A DNA stretch of 64,000 nucleotides from Haloferula helveola. Its GTDB lineage: Bacteria; Verrucomicrobiota; Verrucomicrobiia; Verrucomicrobiales; Akkermansiaceae. The translations under genes were made by a program, and so were the position numbers. Where the stretch lies: contig NZ_AP024702.1 of assembly GCF_037076345.1 (NCBI RefSeq), forward strand, positions 682,001 to 746,000, read 5' to 3'. How positions within the stretch are numbered: the stretch's first letter is position 1; each line of letters starts with the position of its first letter. Shown one piece after another: positions 40,939 through 50,049 of the stretch. The notes under the pieces are model-generated. The model ran no database searches and had not been told where the DNA came from. It was given only the letters and a program-made list of their open reading frames with translations.

Positions 40939-42528
40939 TCAATCGGCGCGAACACGGAACTGCATCTTCGGTGCGGTCCCGACGACGTGGTCGAGTTGGA
41001 TCGTTCCGCCTGTTCCCGCGGTCGAAGCTCCATCAATCCAACCGGACAGCGTGGTCGCATGCTCCAGCGTGTAGTTTTTCCCGAGCTCACTCATGATTGA
41101 GACCCGAACCGTCCGGGGCGTTCCCGGAAGAAAGACGAGGCTATCGATCCGGAATTCCTCGGGCACGAGACTCTCGATCAACCCATCCATCGTCAGGGTC
41201 GCCAGACCTCCGGTGGCCTCCCAGAAATTGTACGAACTGCCACCACTCGCGGCATTTCGGGCGAACACCTCGACATCGGCATCGAAGTCGGCCCACTCGC
41301 CGAGGGTTAGTGGCCCATCCGTTAGGATGAGGTAGAGAACCCGGAAGTCCTTCTGCGACGTGCTGCTGTCCGGCGTCCGAGCCCCATCGGTCGACACGAC
41401 CTCGGCCATCGTCAGACTCGTGATGCTGGTCGCCGTGAACTGACCTGTGGCGTAGTCCGCCCAAGCGAAGCCATTCGCAACCTTGATCTCCTGGGTGATG
41501 TCCTCCGCATCAATCAACCCCATCGTGTAGAGCTCGAACTGGCTGTAGGGCAGCGAGTTGCCACCGTTCGCATTCCCCCCGAACCCTTGAAACGTGAGGG
41601 TTCTCGGATTCTTCGCCCTGTAGAGGTTCCCACCAAGACTTTCCAAGGTTCCGGGTGCCCAGCCACCGAGCTGGCCACCGATATTGGAATAGCCCCAGTG
41701 CCCTCCAACCGCGGTTGGAACCGATGCCATCGAATTGCCCCAGTTGTGAGCCAGCTCATGCAGGCTCGGACCGCCGATGAGGCCACCGGTCGAAGTCAGG
41801 TGGATCGCTCCCTGAAGTTGGCCCGACGAACCGAACAGCGCCGTGCTGTCGAAAGTGCTCTTGCCGATTCCACCGATGTCATTGCGGGCGTTGTAGAAGC
41901 GCCCGTAGTAGCTCCCGCCAGGAACGGACGCCTGATTGGACGCGATCATGATGAAGTCGAAGTCGTCCTGGAAATGCTCATACACCCGCTGCGCCACGCC
42001 ACGGGCTTCCGTCGTCGACATGTCATCGAACGTGCTGCCGAAGAGCGAGGCGGACTCGATCACGGCGACCCGGCCGGAGCCCAGCACGGTCAGGATATGG
42101 TCCGAACCCGAGCGCACCACCATCGGGTCGGCCACCCCGGGATTGGGATCGATCGAATCGCGGATCCCGTCGCCGTCGATGTCCGTGTTGAAGGTGTAAT
42201 CATCGATGTAGTACTGTCCGCTTCCCGACGAGGTTTCGCACCACAGCCGCACGTAGACCGGGCTTGCGGTCGGAACTCCTGTGACCTGCCTCGATAGCGT
42301 TCCCGGCGCGATGTATCCGGAATTGTGGATGTCAAAACTTCCTACTGAGGTTCCGACATAGAGATAATAGCCACCCGGCCCGGCCGTCCACGTGAAGGTG
42401 ACTGTCGAATTGGCCAGCGTGGATCCCGGTTCGGGGCTGGTCAGCGCCGCATCGGTGGCGAACAGGGCCGATGATGAGAGAATTGAGAAGAAAAGTGTGG
42501 CGCCAAAGGCCTTGGAGGCAGCAATCAT
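40939..42528 (-). CDS. exported metalloprotease-like protein with HELAH motif
   Basis: 529 residues with a signal peptide ending near SSSALFATD. An N-terminal Ig/FN3-like domain (TSPEPGSTLANSTVTFTWTAGPGGYYLYVG) matches the type often seen at the start of hydrolases, then a TSP3-like NTDIDGDGIRDSIDPN. The peptidase-like part has H257-E-L-A-H261-NWGN, the HExxH zinc motif, but the third ligand is not obvious, so activity is not proven. The remainder has a large domain (GHWGYSNIGGQLGGW) and a beta-sandwich end (FRVRAD). Its start is 3 bases after the stop of the ABC-type permease on the same strand, which suggests one transcription unit with coupled translation. Confidence 0.75.
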   Translation of the reverse strand: MIAASKAFGATLFFSILSSSALFATDAALTSPEPGSTLANSTVTFTWTAGPGGYYLYVGTSVGSFDIHNSGYIAPGTLSRQVTGVPTASPVYVRLWCETSSGSGQYYIDDYTFNTDIDGDGIRDSIDPNPGVADPMVVRSGSDHILTVLGSGRVAVIESASLFGSTFDDMSTTEARGVAQRVYEHFQDDFDFIMIASNQASVPGGSYYGRFYNARNDIGGIGKSTFDSTALFGSSGQLQGAIHLTSTGGLIGGPSLHELAHNWGNSMASVPTAVGGHWGYSNIGGQLGGWAPGTLESLGGNLYRAKNPRTLTFQGFGGNANGGNSLPYSQFELYTMGLIDAEDITQEIKVANGFAWADYATGQFTATSITSLTMAEVVSTDGARTPDSSTSQKDFRVLYLILTDGPLTLGEWADFDADVEVFARNAASGGSSYNFWEATGGLATLTMDGLIESLVPEEFRIDSLVFLPGTPRTVRVSIMSELGKNYTLEHATTLSGWIDGASTAGTGGTIQLDHVVGTAPKMQFRVRAD

Positions 42529-42531
42529 GAA

Positions 42532-43596
42532 TCAGTCCGTCGAAGCGGAGTCAGGCATTTTGGGAGGGGTCGCGGGAGAAGGATTCGGAGTGGCCTCGCC
42601 AGGCACCTCGGACGCGGCCGGGGCATCCGTCGGAGCGGCGGCTGGCTCCGGGGGCGGAGAGGCGCCCGGGACGTTTGCGGCGGGTGCCTTGACCCAGGCG
42701 GGCGCCTTTGGAGTCACATCGGCATAGATCGCCACCAACCCCATTCCAACCAAACCCACCAATCCTGCGAATCCGGCCGTCATCGCCGTCGTCATTCCGA
42801 CGACGAAGGGCGTGAAGAACAAGAGGCCCACGACCATGAAGCTCGGTTTCACTTCGTAGGCATGCACGACGAGGCGCAGCCGGGAGCGCGCGAGCCCCAA
42901 GCCCATCATCACGAAGCAGGCCGTCGCCGCGAGCGCGTTGAGGTGCCAGAAGACACCGGCCTCATCGGTCACGGCACCACACGCGGCGATCGCCGTGCCA
43001 CCCGAGGCGAGCGCCGAGCCAAGGAAGAGCAGCATGGTGGCCATGCGTGCACCGAGTCCGCGGAAGGAAGACGCACCGATCGCACCGGCACAGACCACCG
43101 CCGAGAGTGCCAGAACCGTCAGCGTGCAGGCGAGGTCACGGACCAGTTCGACACCGCCGATCTGGTAGCGGACGATCACATAGGGCAGCAGGGAAAAGAG
43201 TGTGAGGACACAGAGCGACCAGAGGCTGAAAAACTTGCCCCGGACCACCTTCCAGCGGCTCAATTTGGTCAACAGCAGCAACTCGTGGTTCCCCTCCTCA
43301 AGCTCCTGCCCCATCAGCACGAGGCCTCCAAGCGGCATGATCAGGGCGCAGACGAGGCTGATCGCGATCCATAGCGGGCCTGAGGTGCCAAGAAGACCGA
43401 GATTCAGCATCCCCACCAGATCCGAGTAGCGGTCGGTGGCTCCGGTTTGGAATTCGACAATCACCGCTGCCACCGCCAAGGCGTGCACGGCGAGGAACGG
43501 AATCACGAAACTGCCGCGCCTCATGTTCTGGCGCATCTCCTTGACCAGCATCGAACCGAAGCGGTCCGGGAGATCGTGCTTCAAAACAGCTTCCAT
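42532..43596 (-). CDS. ABC-type transporter permease-like membrane protein
   Basis: 354 residues with about seven hydrophobic helices (FVIPFLAVHALAVAAVIV, LWIAISLVCALIMPLGGLVLMG, FSLWSLCVLTLFSLLPYVIV, LACTLTVLALSAVVCAGAI and others) and the ABC-2-like motif ELEEGNHELLLLTKLSRWKVVRGKFFS between TM segments, the usual position of the coupling helix. The C-terminus is a 50-residue Pro/Ala-rich tail. No ATPase gene is adjacent, so the ATP-binding partner must be elsewhere or this is a permease with an unusual role. It is transcribed ahead of the HELAH metalloprotease and divergently from the amidase gene. Confidence 0.75.
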   Translation of the reverse strand: MEAVLKHDLPDRFGSMLVKEMRQNMRRGSFVIPFLAVHALAVAAVIVEFQTGATDRYSDLVGMLNLGLLGTSGPLWIAISLVCALIMPLGGLVLMGQELEEGNHELLLLTKLSRWKVVRGKFFSLWSLCVLTLFSLLPYVIVRYQIGGVELVRDLACTLTVLALSAVVCAGAIGASSFRGLGARMATMLLFLGSALASGGTAIAACGAVTDEAGVFWHLNALAATACFVMMGLGLARSRLRLVVHAYEVKPSFMVVGLLFFTPFVVGMTTAMTAGFAGLVGLVGMGLVAIYADVTPKAPAWVKAPAANVPGASPPPEPAAAPTDAPAASEVPGEATPNPSPATPPKMPDSASTD

Positions 43597-43718
43597 GGGA
43601 TCATCATCCGGTTCCGGCGTTCTGGCGGCAAGCCACGAGGCGGCCGATCACGAGAAATTCACCGTAGATTCCCGCATTCTCAGCGGAAAAAACGATCTAA
43701 CGCCACCTCAAAACGGAT

Positions 43719-43747
43719 TTGTCAGATCGACCGATTCCGGGTAATGA
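43719..43747 (+). promoter_or_regulatory. possible promoter of the amidase gene
   Basis: TTGTCA (43719-43724) followed by a 17-base spacer and TAATGA (43742-43747). The -10 is poor, although GGGTAATGAT looks like an extended form. The start codon is 37 bases downstream. Confidence 0.3.
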
Positions 43748-43783
43748 TCCGGGGCGGTCGCGACCGCAGCAATTTGCGCGCCC

Positions 43784-44809
43784 ATGAGCCGGCTCCCCTT
43801 TCTGATCCGACTGACCCTTATCCTTGCGGCTTGTGCCCTCACGGCACACGCCGGCTGGGATGAGCGCACGATCCATGGCCGGGGCTACGTCAGCGTGAAT
43901 TCGATGAAGGAATTCTACGGATTCAAGCGCCTCAGCCAGTCGGGCAAGTCGATCGTGCTCGAGGACGACGCCGTCGAGATCAAGCTGAGCACCAACTCCC
44001 ACGAGTGCTACATGAACGGCGTGAAGTTCGTCTTCAGCTACCCGATCGAAAGCTCGGGAGGGAAGGCGTGGCTCTCGAAGATCGATCTGATGAAGCTCGT
44101 CCACCCGGTGCTTCGCCCGAACATCATTGAAAACGCGGGGAATTTCCGGACGGTGATCATCGACGCCGGGCATGGTGGCAAGGACCCGGGCGCCACCAAT
44201 TCCATCGGCACCGAAGCCAACTACAACCTGAAGGTCGCCGGCTTCCTCAAGGATTACCTGGAGAAGGAATACAAGTACAAGGTCATCATGACCCGCGACT
44301 CGAACCGTTACCTTTCGCTTCAGCAACGGGTCGACATCGCCAACCGGATTACGGAAAACGCGATCTTCATTTCGATCCACCACAACTCGACCAGTTCGAA
44401 CCGGTCGGGTGCCCGGGGTATCGAAACGTTCACCCTTTCACCTGTCGGCGTCTCCCACTACGGCCGCGGACTCAAGGCCAGCGACTTCAGCCCGAAGACC
44501 GGCAATCACCACGACTCCGCCAACGTCGCATTGGCCACCGCGGTGCACGGCACCCTCCTCAGCACGCTCAAGGACAAGAAGACCGGCAAATCCTACACCC
44601 TCGACCGCGGGATCAAGCGGGCACGGTTCAGCGTCCTCAGCGGAGTCAAGCACCCGTCGATCCTGGTCGAGTGCGGGTTCATGACCCATCCCTACGAGGC
44701 GAAGCTGATCCACGACTCCGGCTACCAGCGGACCGTGGCCAAATCGATCGCCTACGCGGTGCAGAAATACCGTTTCGCGGTCGCCCGACCGAACACGGGT
44801 CAACGTTGA
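43784..44809 (+). CDS. N-acetylmuramoyl-L-alanine amidase (Amidase_3)
   Basis: 341 residues with a signal peptide (MSRLPFLIRLTLILAACALTAHA). An N-terminal copper-amine-oxidase-like/AMIN-type region (about 27-120, YVSVNSMKEFYGF ... IVLEDDAVEI) is followed by the zinc amidase from about 125: IIDAGHGGKDPGA with the first His, TEANYNLKVAG with Glu, ISIHHNSTS with the second His, and ILVECGFMTH with the catalytic Glu. It cleaves the bond between N-acetylmuramic acid and L-alanine in peptidoglycan, in daughter-cell separation or turnover. It is probably a single-gene unit; it converges on map with a hairpin between the two. Confidence 0.93.
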   Translation: MSRLPFLIRLTLILAACALTAHAGWDERTIHGRGYVSVNSMKEFYGFKRLSQSGKSIVLEDDAVEIKLSTNSHECYMNGVKFVFSYPIESSGGKAWLSKIDLMKLVHPVLRPNIIENAGNFRTVIIDAGHGGKDPGATNSIGTEANYNLKVAGFLKDYLEKEYKYKVIMTRDSNRYLSLQQRVDIANRITENAIFISIHHNSTSSNRSGARGIETFTLSPVGVSHYGRGLKASDFSPKTGNHHDSANVALATAVHGTLLSTLKDKKTGKSYTLDRGIKRARFSVLSGVKHPSILVECGFMTHPYEAKLIHDSGYQRTVAKSIAYAVQKYRFAVARPNTGQR

Positions 44810-44813
44810 GGAC

Positions 44814-44831
44814 TTCCGCCGAGAGGCGGAA
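44814..44831. terminator. hairpin between convergent amidase and map genes
   Basis: TTCCGCC (44814-44820) and GGCGGAA (44825-44831) form a perfect 7-base stem with a GAGA tetraloop, 5 bases after the amidase stop and 7 bases beyond the map stop on the other strand. No T-tract on either side, so it may act together with Rho. Confidence 0.45.
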
Positions 44832-44837
44832 ACTGCT

Positions 44838-45632
44838 TCAGATCCCGAGCAGCTCGGGCGTCGCTGTCCGGGGTCGGTTGGTCAGGAGCTCCGGATCACC
44901 TTCGGTCACCAATACCGTATGCTCGAAGTGAGCTGACGCCTTGCGATCCGCGGTAATGACGGTCCAGCCGTCATCCAGGATCCTGACGTGGGGCGACCCG
45001 GCATTCACCATCGGTTCGATCGCGAGGATCATTCCAGGCTCCAGAATCGGTGTCTTTCCGCTGGGACGATAGTTCGGGATCTGGGGCTCTTCGTGGAGTT
45101 CTCGACCGACCCCGTGCCCGACAAACTCGCGCACGACGGTAAATCCCAACGGTTTCACGTGATCCTCCACCGCCCCGCACAACTCGGCGAGCCGGAGACC
45201 GGCCCGGGCCTTGTCGATCGCGGCGAAAAGAGACTCCTCGGTCGCCGCCAGCAGACGCTTCGTCTCATCGGGAACTTCGCCGACCGGAACCGTCGTCGCG
45301 TTATCACCGATCCAGCCGTTCTTCACGATGCCGACATCGATCTTCAGAATGTCACCGGGGTGGATCACCCGGGGACCGCCGATCCCGTGAACCACTTCTT
45401 CATTCACCGAGATGCAGGTGTAACCGGGAAATCCCCGATAGCCCAGAAACGCGCTCTTGCAGCCGTTTTTCTGCATCAGCTTGGCAGCCTCGGCATCGAT
45501 CTCCCCGGTGGTTACGCCGGGCTTCGCCATCGACGCGACCTCCTGCAGGATCTCGCTCGCGACCTGACCCGCCGCCCGCATCAGCTCGATCTCGCGGGCG
45601 TTCTTGATCCGGATTTTACGCCGTTTCGCCAT
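44838..45632 (-). CDS. map: methionine aminopeptidase, type I
   Basis: 264 residues, cytosolic. Removes the initiator Met from new proteins. All five metal ligands of the pita-bread fold are present: Asp in LKIDVGIVKNG, Asp in IGDNATT, His in GHGVGRELHEEP, Glu in AIEPMVNAG and Glu in AHFEHTVLV. The N-terminus KRRKIRIKN is basic as usual, with no SH3-like zinc-finger extension. It starts 17 bases inside the adk coding region, which implies translational coupling. It is the last gene of the ribosomal-protein run, the usual place in bacteria (secY-adk-map). Confidence 0.97.
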   Translation of the reverse strand: MAKRRKIRIKNAREIELMRAAGQVASEILQEVASMAKPGVTTGEIDAEAAKLMQKNGCKSAFLGYRGFPGYTCISVNEEVVHGIGGPRVIHPGDILKIDVGIVKNGWIGDNATTVPVGEVPDETKRLLAATEESLFAAIDKARAGLRLAELCGAVEDHVKPLGFTVVREFVGHGVGRELHEEPQIPNYRPSGKTPILEPGMILAIEPMVNAGSPHVRILDDGWTVITADRKASAHFEHTVLVTEGDPELLTNRPRTATPELLGI

Positions 45633-46278
45633 CGTTGGTCAGGGTTTTCAGATTTGCCTCAATCGTTGCCGCGACCTCATCGACCGAGCGGGTCGCATCA
45701 CAGTGAAGCAGGGTTCCCGCCGCATCGTGACGTTCGATCACCGGCACGGTTTGCTCGCAGTATTCGTCGTAACGGGAAAGGAAATTCGTCAGATTGTCGT
45801 CGGACCTCGGCCCCGCAGCTCCACCACATTTCGGGCAGCGCCGCCCCTCGTTCAGTTCCTCCTTCTGCCCGCTCCAACGACAGTCGGGACACTCGACACG
45901 ACCCTCGATCCTGCGGATGAGTTCGTCCTTCGGAACATCAAGGGCAACCGCCGCATCCACCCGCTCGCCTCGCTCTGCCAGCCAAGCAGCCAGAAAATCG
46001 TCCTGCATCAGTGTCCGCGGGAACCCGTCCAGCACCCAGCCACCCGGATGGTCAGCCAGCCACTCGCGCATGATTCCGCACATCAGCTCGTCCGGAATGT
46101 AGCCCCCCCGATCGAGGATGGGCCGGATTTCCCTGGCCGCGGGCGAGTCCTCCTTCAGAACTCCACGGAGCAGCGCCCCCGTACTGAGGTAGTCGAGCCC
46201 TCGATCCGCAGCTAGCCGCCGCCCCTGGGTCCCCTTGCCCGAAGCGGGAGGACCCAGAAGGATCAAATGAAGCGCCAT
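45616..46278 (-). CDS. adk: adenylate kinase with zinc-binding LID
   Basis: 220 residues. It balances ATP + AMP with 2 ADP. P-loop GPPASGKGT at the N-terminus, YLSTGALLRG, the DGFPRT motif (AMP site, VLDGFPRTLMQ) and a LID with four cysteines (VECPDCRWSG ... GRRCPKCGG), so the zinc type. SRYDEYCEQTVPVIE is the usual late block. The gene overlaps the 5' end of map by 17 bases and starts 7 bases after the secY stop, the conserved secY-adk-map order. A weak purine-rich stretch (AAAGAAG) precedes the ATG. Confidence 0.97.
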   Translation of the reverse strand: MALHLILLGPPASGKGTQGRRLAADRGLDYLSTGALLRGVLKEDSPAAREIRPILDRGGYIPDELMCGIMREWLADHPGGWVLDGFPRTLMQDDFLAAWLAERGERVDAAVALDVPKDELIRRIEGRVECPDCRWSGQKEELNEGRRCPKCGGAAGPRSDDNLTNFLSRYDEYCEQTVPVIERHDAAGTLLHCDATRSVDEVAATIEANLKTLTNDGETA

Positions 46279-46285
46279 CGCTTCT

Positions 46286-47791
46286 TTAGCGAGCGAAGTA
46301 GGCCACCGCGCCGATCACCAACAGAAGACCGATGAAGGCCCACAGGTAAACGATCGCCGTGCCGCCGGTCGAACCCGACGACTGCGAGAGCCGGTCGTAG
46401 CGCCCCTTCAGCTTGCCCTTGCGGAGGAAGCCGTCGTAGTGGCGCTGAAGCAGGTGAGTCTCCACCTGACGCATCACGTCAAGAACCACACCGACCAAGA
46501 TCAGCAGGCTGGTGCCCCCGAAGAACTGGAGGACCATTGAACCCGGCGGAAGACCGACGATTTTGCCGATCGCCACAGGAAGGACGAAGATCAAGGTCAG
46601 GAAGATCGCCCCCGCGAACGTCAGGCGGGTCATGGTGAAATCGAGGAAGTCAGCCGTCGGTTTGCCCGGACGAACTCCGGGAATGTAGCCACCGTTCCGC
46701 TTGAGGTCCTCCGAGATCTGAGACGGCTGGAACATGGTCGCGACCCAGAAGTAGGAGAAGAAGAAGATGAAGATGGCACCCAGCACGTAGAACCATGTTC
46801 CACCTGCAAGCGCTTCCTGCAGAGAACGCGACCAGCCGGCCTCGGGGAACATCTGGGTGAGAATGATCGTCGGCAGCGAGAGAACCGCGGTCGCGAAGAT
46901 GATCGGCATGACACCGGCGTAATTCACCTTGAGCGGGAGATACTGGGTCTGGCCACCGAACTGTTTCCTTCCGACGACACGCTTTGCGTACTGGATCGCG
47001 ATCCGACGCTGGGCCTGGGTGATCGCGATTGTGCCGGCAATCACCAGCAACAGCATGGCGATCATGACCACGAGCATCATCACCCGGAACTTGCTGGCGT
47101 CCGGATCGGCGACGAAATACTGCCAGGTCTGGAACAAGGCTCCCGGCAACGCCGCGATGATGTTGACGGTGATGATGATGGAGGTGCCGTTGCCGATACC
47201 CTTGTCGGTCATCTGGTCACCGATCCACATCAGGAGCAGCGTGCCGGCGACAATCGTCAGCACCGTGATGATCTGCCAGAGCACCGTCGGGTTCGGAACG
47301 AGATCACGTCCGAGCCGGTCGATCGTCTCCCCGATACCCCCCATCAGCGGATTGGTCCCCGGATTGATCAGGGCCTTGGCGACAAAGATGCCCTGCACGA
47401 GGGCAATCACGATCGTCAGGTAGCGGGTATACTGGGTGATCTTCTGGCGTCCGCCGTCCTCGCGGGACAGCTTGGACAGCTTGGGCACCACCGCCGTCAT
47501 GAGCTGCATCATGATCGAAGCGGAGATGTAAGGCATGATCCCGAGGGCAAAAACCCCCGCCTGCTGGAGCGCGCCACCGGAGAAGATGCCGAGGATCGCC
47601 TGCAGGCCGCCGGCCGTCGTGGCGTCCGACTTCTGTTTCGCGTCCTCGATCCAGGCGTCGATCACCGTCGTGTCGACGCCGGGAAGCGTGACGTGCACGC
47701 CGAGGCGCACGATCACGATCATGGCAAGGGTGAAGAGAATGCGGTCGCGGAGTTCGGGAACCTTCCAGGTGTTCGCGAAAGCGGAGATCAT
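46286..47791 (-). CDS. secY: protein translocase subunit SecY
   Basis: 501 residues with ten transmembrane helices and the SecY landmarks FSGGALQQAGVFALGIMPYISASIMMQL (plug region and TM2), TRYLTIVIALVQGIFVAK and the late YYDRLSQ-like loop region (GKLKGRYDRLSQSSG). It forms the membrane pore for Sec export. It is about 55 residues longer than E. coli SecY, mostly in periplasmic/cytosolic loops (LINPGTNPLMGGIGETIDRLGRDL). Last protein of the spc operon, followed after 7 bases by adk; a hairpin lies in the 103-base gap between rplO and secY. Confidence 0.97.
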   Translation of the reverse strand: MISAFANTWKVPELRDRILFTLAMIVIVRLGVHVTLPGVDTTVIDAWIEDAKQKSDATTAGGLQAILGIFSGGALQQAGVFALGIMPYISASIMMQLMTAVVPKLSKLSREDGGRQKITQYTRYLTIVIALVQGIFVAKALINPGTNPLMGGIGETIDRLGRDLVPNPTVLWQIITVLTIVAGTLLLMWIGDQMTDKGIGNGTSIIITVNIIAALPGALFQTWQYFVADPDASKFRVMMLVVMIAMLLLVIAGTIAITQAQRRIAIQYAKRVVGRKQFGGQTQYLPLKVNYAGVMPIIFATAVLSLPTIILTQMFPEAGWSRSLQEALAGGTWFYVLGAIFIFFFSYFWVATMFQPSQISEDLKRNGGYIPGVRPGKPTADFLDFTMTRLTFAGAIFLTLIFVLPVAIGKIVGLPPGSMVLQFFGGTSLLILVGVVLDVMRQVETHLLQRHYDGFLRKGKLKGRYDRLSQSSGSTGGTAIVYLWAFIGLLLVIGAVAYFAR

Positions 47792-47831
47792 GGGTGTCGG
47801 GTTCTGGGGAAAGGAGTCGTTCTGTTAAACG

Positions 47832-47863
47832 CGTTGAGGAAGCGGACAGGCGCTTCCTCAACG
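47832..47863 (-). promoter_or_regulatory. hairpin between rplO and secY
   Basis: CGTTGAGGAAGCG (47832-47844) and CGCTTCCTCAACG (47851-47863) are perfect 13-base complements with a 6-base loop. It lies in the unusually long 103-base rplO-secY gap. No T-tract follows on the minus strand, so it might mark an RNA processing site, a partial terminator that lowers adk-map-secY expression, or protect the 3' end of the ribosomal transcript. Confidence 0.55.
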
Positions 47864-47894
47864 TTTCGGGATCATAGACGGGAGAAACCGACGC

Positions 47895-48350
47895 TTACTC
47901 GGCTGACGGCGTTTCGACCGTGCCACCGGCCTGCTCGATCTTCTCCTTGGCCGAAGCGCTTACCGCGTCGACCGCCACAGTCAGTTTCTTGGCGAGCTGC
48001 CCTTGGCCGAGGACCTTGACGATGTCGCACTTGCGGCTCACCAGACCCTTGGCGCGGAGCGCCTCCTCGTTGACCGTGTCGCCATCCTCGAAGCTCTTCT
48101 CGAGCTGGGCGAGATTGACGACCGAAGCCTTCGTCTTGAAGTTGATGTTGTTGAAGCCCTTCTTGGGAAGGCGGCGGTGAAGGGGCATCTGGCCACCTTC
48201 GAAGCCGGGGCGGACCGAGCCGCCCGAACGGGCCTTCTGACCCTTGTTGCCCTTGCCGCAGGTCTTGCCGAGGCCGGAGCTTTCGCCGGAGCCTAGCCGC
48301 TTGATGCGGTGCTTGGCACCCTTGTTGGGCTTGAGTGTGTGAAGTTTCAT
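47895..48350 (-). CDS. rplO: 50S ribosomal protein L15
   Basis: 151 residues, with the L15 N-terminus MKLHTLKPNKGAKHRIKRLGSG, the Gly/Lys-rich GKGNKGQKARSGG and the signature FEGGQMPLHRRLPKKGF. It acts in late 50S assembly near the peptidyl-transferase centre. In most bacteria rpmD (L30) lies between rpsE and rplO; here only 41 bases separate them, so rpmD is missing from this place. Followed by a hairpin and secY. No ribosome binding site before the ATG. Confidence 0.97.
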   Translation of the reverse strand: MKLHTLKPNKGAKHRIKRLGSGESSGLGKTCGKGNKGQKARSGGSVRPGFEGGQMPLHRRLPKKGFNNINFKTKASVVNLAQLEKSFEDGDTVNEEALRAKGLVSRKCDIVKVLGQGQLAKKLTVAVDAVSASAKEKIEQAGGTVETPSAE

Positions 48351-48391
48351 AATTCGAGATTCAACGTTGGACGTTGGGAGTTCGAAGTTTC

Positions 48392-49084
48392 TCAGATGGA
48401 TTCCTTCTTCTGCTTGCCGCGGGCCGAGAAGATCTGGTCGCGGGTGCGGAGTTGGCTCAGGGCCTTGAGGGTCGCCTTCACCACGTTCGCGTGGTTCGCC
48501 GAACCGAGGGACTTGGCCAGGACGTCGCGGATGCCGACCGCCTCACAGACGGCGCGGACGCCGCCACCGGCGATGATGCCCGTTCCCGGGGACGCCGGCT
48601 TGAGCAGCACCTTGCCACCACCGTATTCGGCGTAGCTTTCATGCGGGATCGTGCCTTCGGCCAGATTCATCGGGACGAGCGACTTGCGGCCAGCCTCGCT
48701 GGCCTTGCGGATCGAGTCCGCGACCTCGTTGGCCTTGCCGAATCCGAGTCCGACCTTGCCTTCCTTGTCGCCCACGACGACGAGCGCCGAGAAGCTGAAG
48801 CGGCGGCCGCCCTTGACGACCTTGGCGCAGCGGTTGATGAAAACAACCTTCTCGGTCACTTCCTTACCATCGACGGTCGGAACAGGACGCTCCTCACGGC
48901 GAGGGCCGCGGCCCCCTCGGTTTCCACCGAAGGAACGTCCGCCGCCCGGACCACCGGGACCTTGGCCTTGTTGGCCGCCTTGACCGCCGGTTCCGGAAAC
49001 CGGGCCGACGGCATTGCCGCCTTGCTCGGGTTTCGGAGCCGAGGCTTCCTTTGCGGCGGGAGTTGAATCGTTGCTTGTCACCAT
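48392..49084 (-). CDS. rpsE: 30S ribosomal protein S5 with Gly/Arg-rich N-terminal extension
   Basis: 230 residues against about 167 in E. coli. The S5 core begins at about residue 75 ([45 protein letters not shown]) and includes [17 protein letters not shown]. The first 65-70 residues are a low-complexity Gly/Gln/Arg tail ([30 protein letters not shown]). S5 sits at the mRNA entry channel and is tied to decoding fidelity. The tail would face the solvent; it may help RNA binding. In the spc order between rplR and rplO. Confidence 0.96.
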   Translation of the reverse strand: MVTSNDSTPAAKEASAPKPEQGGNAVGPVSGTGGQGGQQGQGPGGPGGGRSFGGNRGGRGPRREERPVPTVDGKEVTEKVVFINRCAKVVKGGRRFSFSALVVVGDKEGKVGLGFGKANEVADSIRKASEAGRKSLVPMNLAEGTIPHESYAEYGGGKVLLKPASPGTGIIAGGGVRAVCEAVGIRDVLAKSLGSANHANVVKATLKALSQLRTRDQIFSARGKQKKESI

Positions 49085-49102
49085 GACAGATTGGGTCGGG
49101 AA

Positions 49103-49459
49103 TTAGAACTGGAGGCCGGCTTCACGGGCGGCGTCGGCAAGTGCTTTGATCTTGCCGTGATACAGGTGACCGCCACGGTCGAAGACCACGGCGCTGACGT
49201 TGGCAGCCTTCGCGCGCTCGGCGAGAAGCTGACCGACCGATGTCGCACAGGCAACATTCGATGCGGCCTTCTCGACGGATTTGTCGAGGGTCGACGCCGC
49301 GGCCAGCGTGGAGCCGGCGTTGTCGTCGATGATCTGTGCGTAAATGTGCTGGTTTGAGTAGTGCACGGCGAGGCGCGGGCGCTCGGCGGTGCCGGTAACC
49401 TTGCGGCGGATCCGCTTGTGGATCCGGCGGCGCACTTCCTTTCGATTGAGTTGACTCAT
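49103..49459 (-). CDS. rplR: 50S ribosomal protein L18
   Basis: 118 residues. Family features are [31 protein letters not shown] in the first half and [37 protein letters not shown] at the end, the 5S rRNA-binding fold. It works with L5 to dock 5S rRNA in the 50S subunit. Length equals the normal family length (117 in E. coli). Between rplF and rpsE with gaps of 23 and 18 bases. Confidence 0.97.
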   Translation of the reverse strand: MSQLNRKEVRRRIHKRIRRKVTGTAERPRLAVHYSNQHIYAQIIDDNAGSTLAAASTLDKSVEKAASNVACATSVGQLLAERAKAANVSAVVFDRGGHLYHGKIKALADAAREAGLQF

Positions 49460-49482
49460 GGGTACTTGGATGGTGCGGGTTA

Positions 49483-50022
49483 TTATTTGCCGACGCTCTT
49501 GCCTTCCTTGCGGCGGACGCGTTCTCCGGCGTAGCGGACGCCCTTGCCCTTGTAGGGTTCCGGCGGGTAGTAGCTGCGCACTTCGGCGGCGAACTGGCCG
49601 ACCTTCTGTTTGTCGATGCCTTCCACCTTGATCTTGGTGTTCTCGGCGACGCTCACGGAGATATCGGCCGGGATCGGGTGGAGGATCGGGTGGGATTTTC
49701 CGAGCGCGAGGTCGAGGTCCTTGCCCTTGACCGAGGCCCGCATACCGACGCCCTGGATCTCAAGCTCCTTGACGAAGCCTTCGGTCACGCCGGTGATCAT
49801 GTTGTTGATGATGCTGCGCACGGTGCCGTGGAGGGCACGGTGCTCGCGCAGTTCGGTCTCGCGGGCGACGACGACGGCGCCGTCCTCTTCACTGACCTTG
49901 ACGCCGTTCGGCAGGCAGAAATCGAGTTTGCCCTTCGGGCCTTCGATGAAAACCGTGCGGTCGGCGACACTGAACTTCACCTTGTCGGGCAAGGCGATCG
50001 GTTTGGTTCCAACTCGTGACAT
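49483..50022 (-). CDS. rplF: 50S ribosomal protein L6
   Basis: 179 residues, two tandem L6 folds. Recognisable blocks are [15 protein letters not shown] at the start, [27 protein letters not shown] and the signature [26 protein letters not shown] at the end. It binds 23S rRNA near the sarcin-ricin loop and the factor-binding site. A weak AAAGGAAAG lies upstream of the start, one of few purine-rich sites in this run. Between rpsH and rplR. Confidence 0.97.
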   Translation of the reverse strand: MSRVGTKPIALPDKVKFSVADRTVFIEGPKGKLDFCLPNGVKVSEEDGAVVVARETELREHRALHGTVRSIINNMITGVTEGFVKELEIQGVGMRASVKGKDLDLALGKSHPILHPIPADISVSVAENTKIKVEGIDKQKVGQFAAEVRSYYPPEPYKGKGVRYAGERVRRKEGKSVGK

Positions 50023-50049
50023 GGTGGTCTTTCCTTTCTCGTGTTGGGG

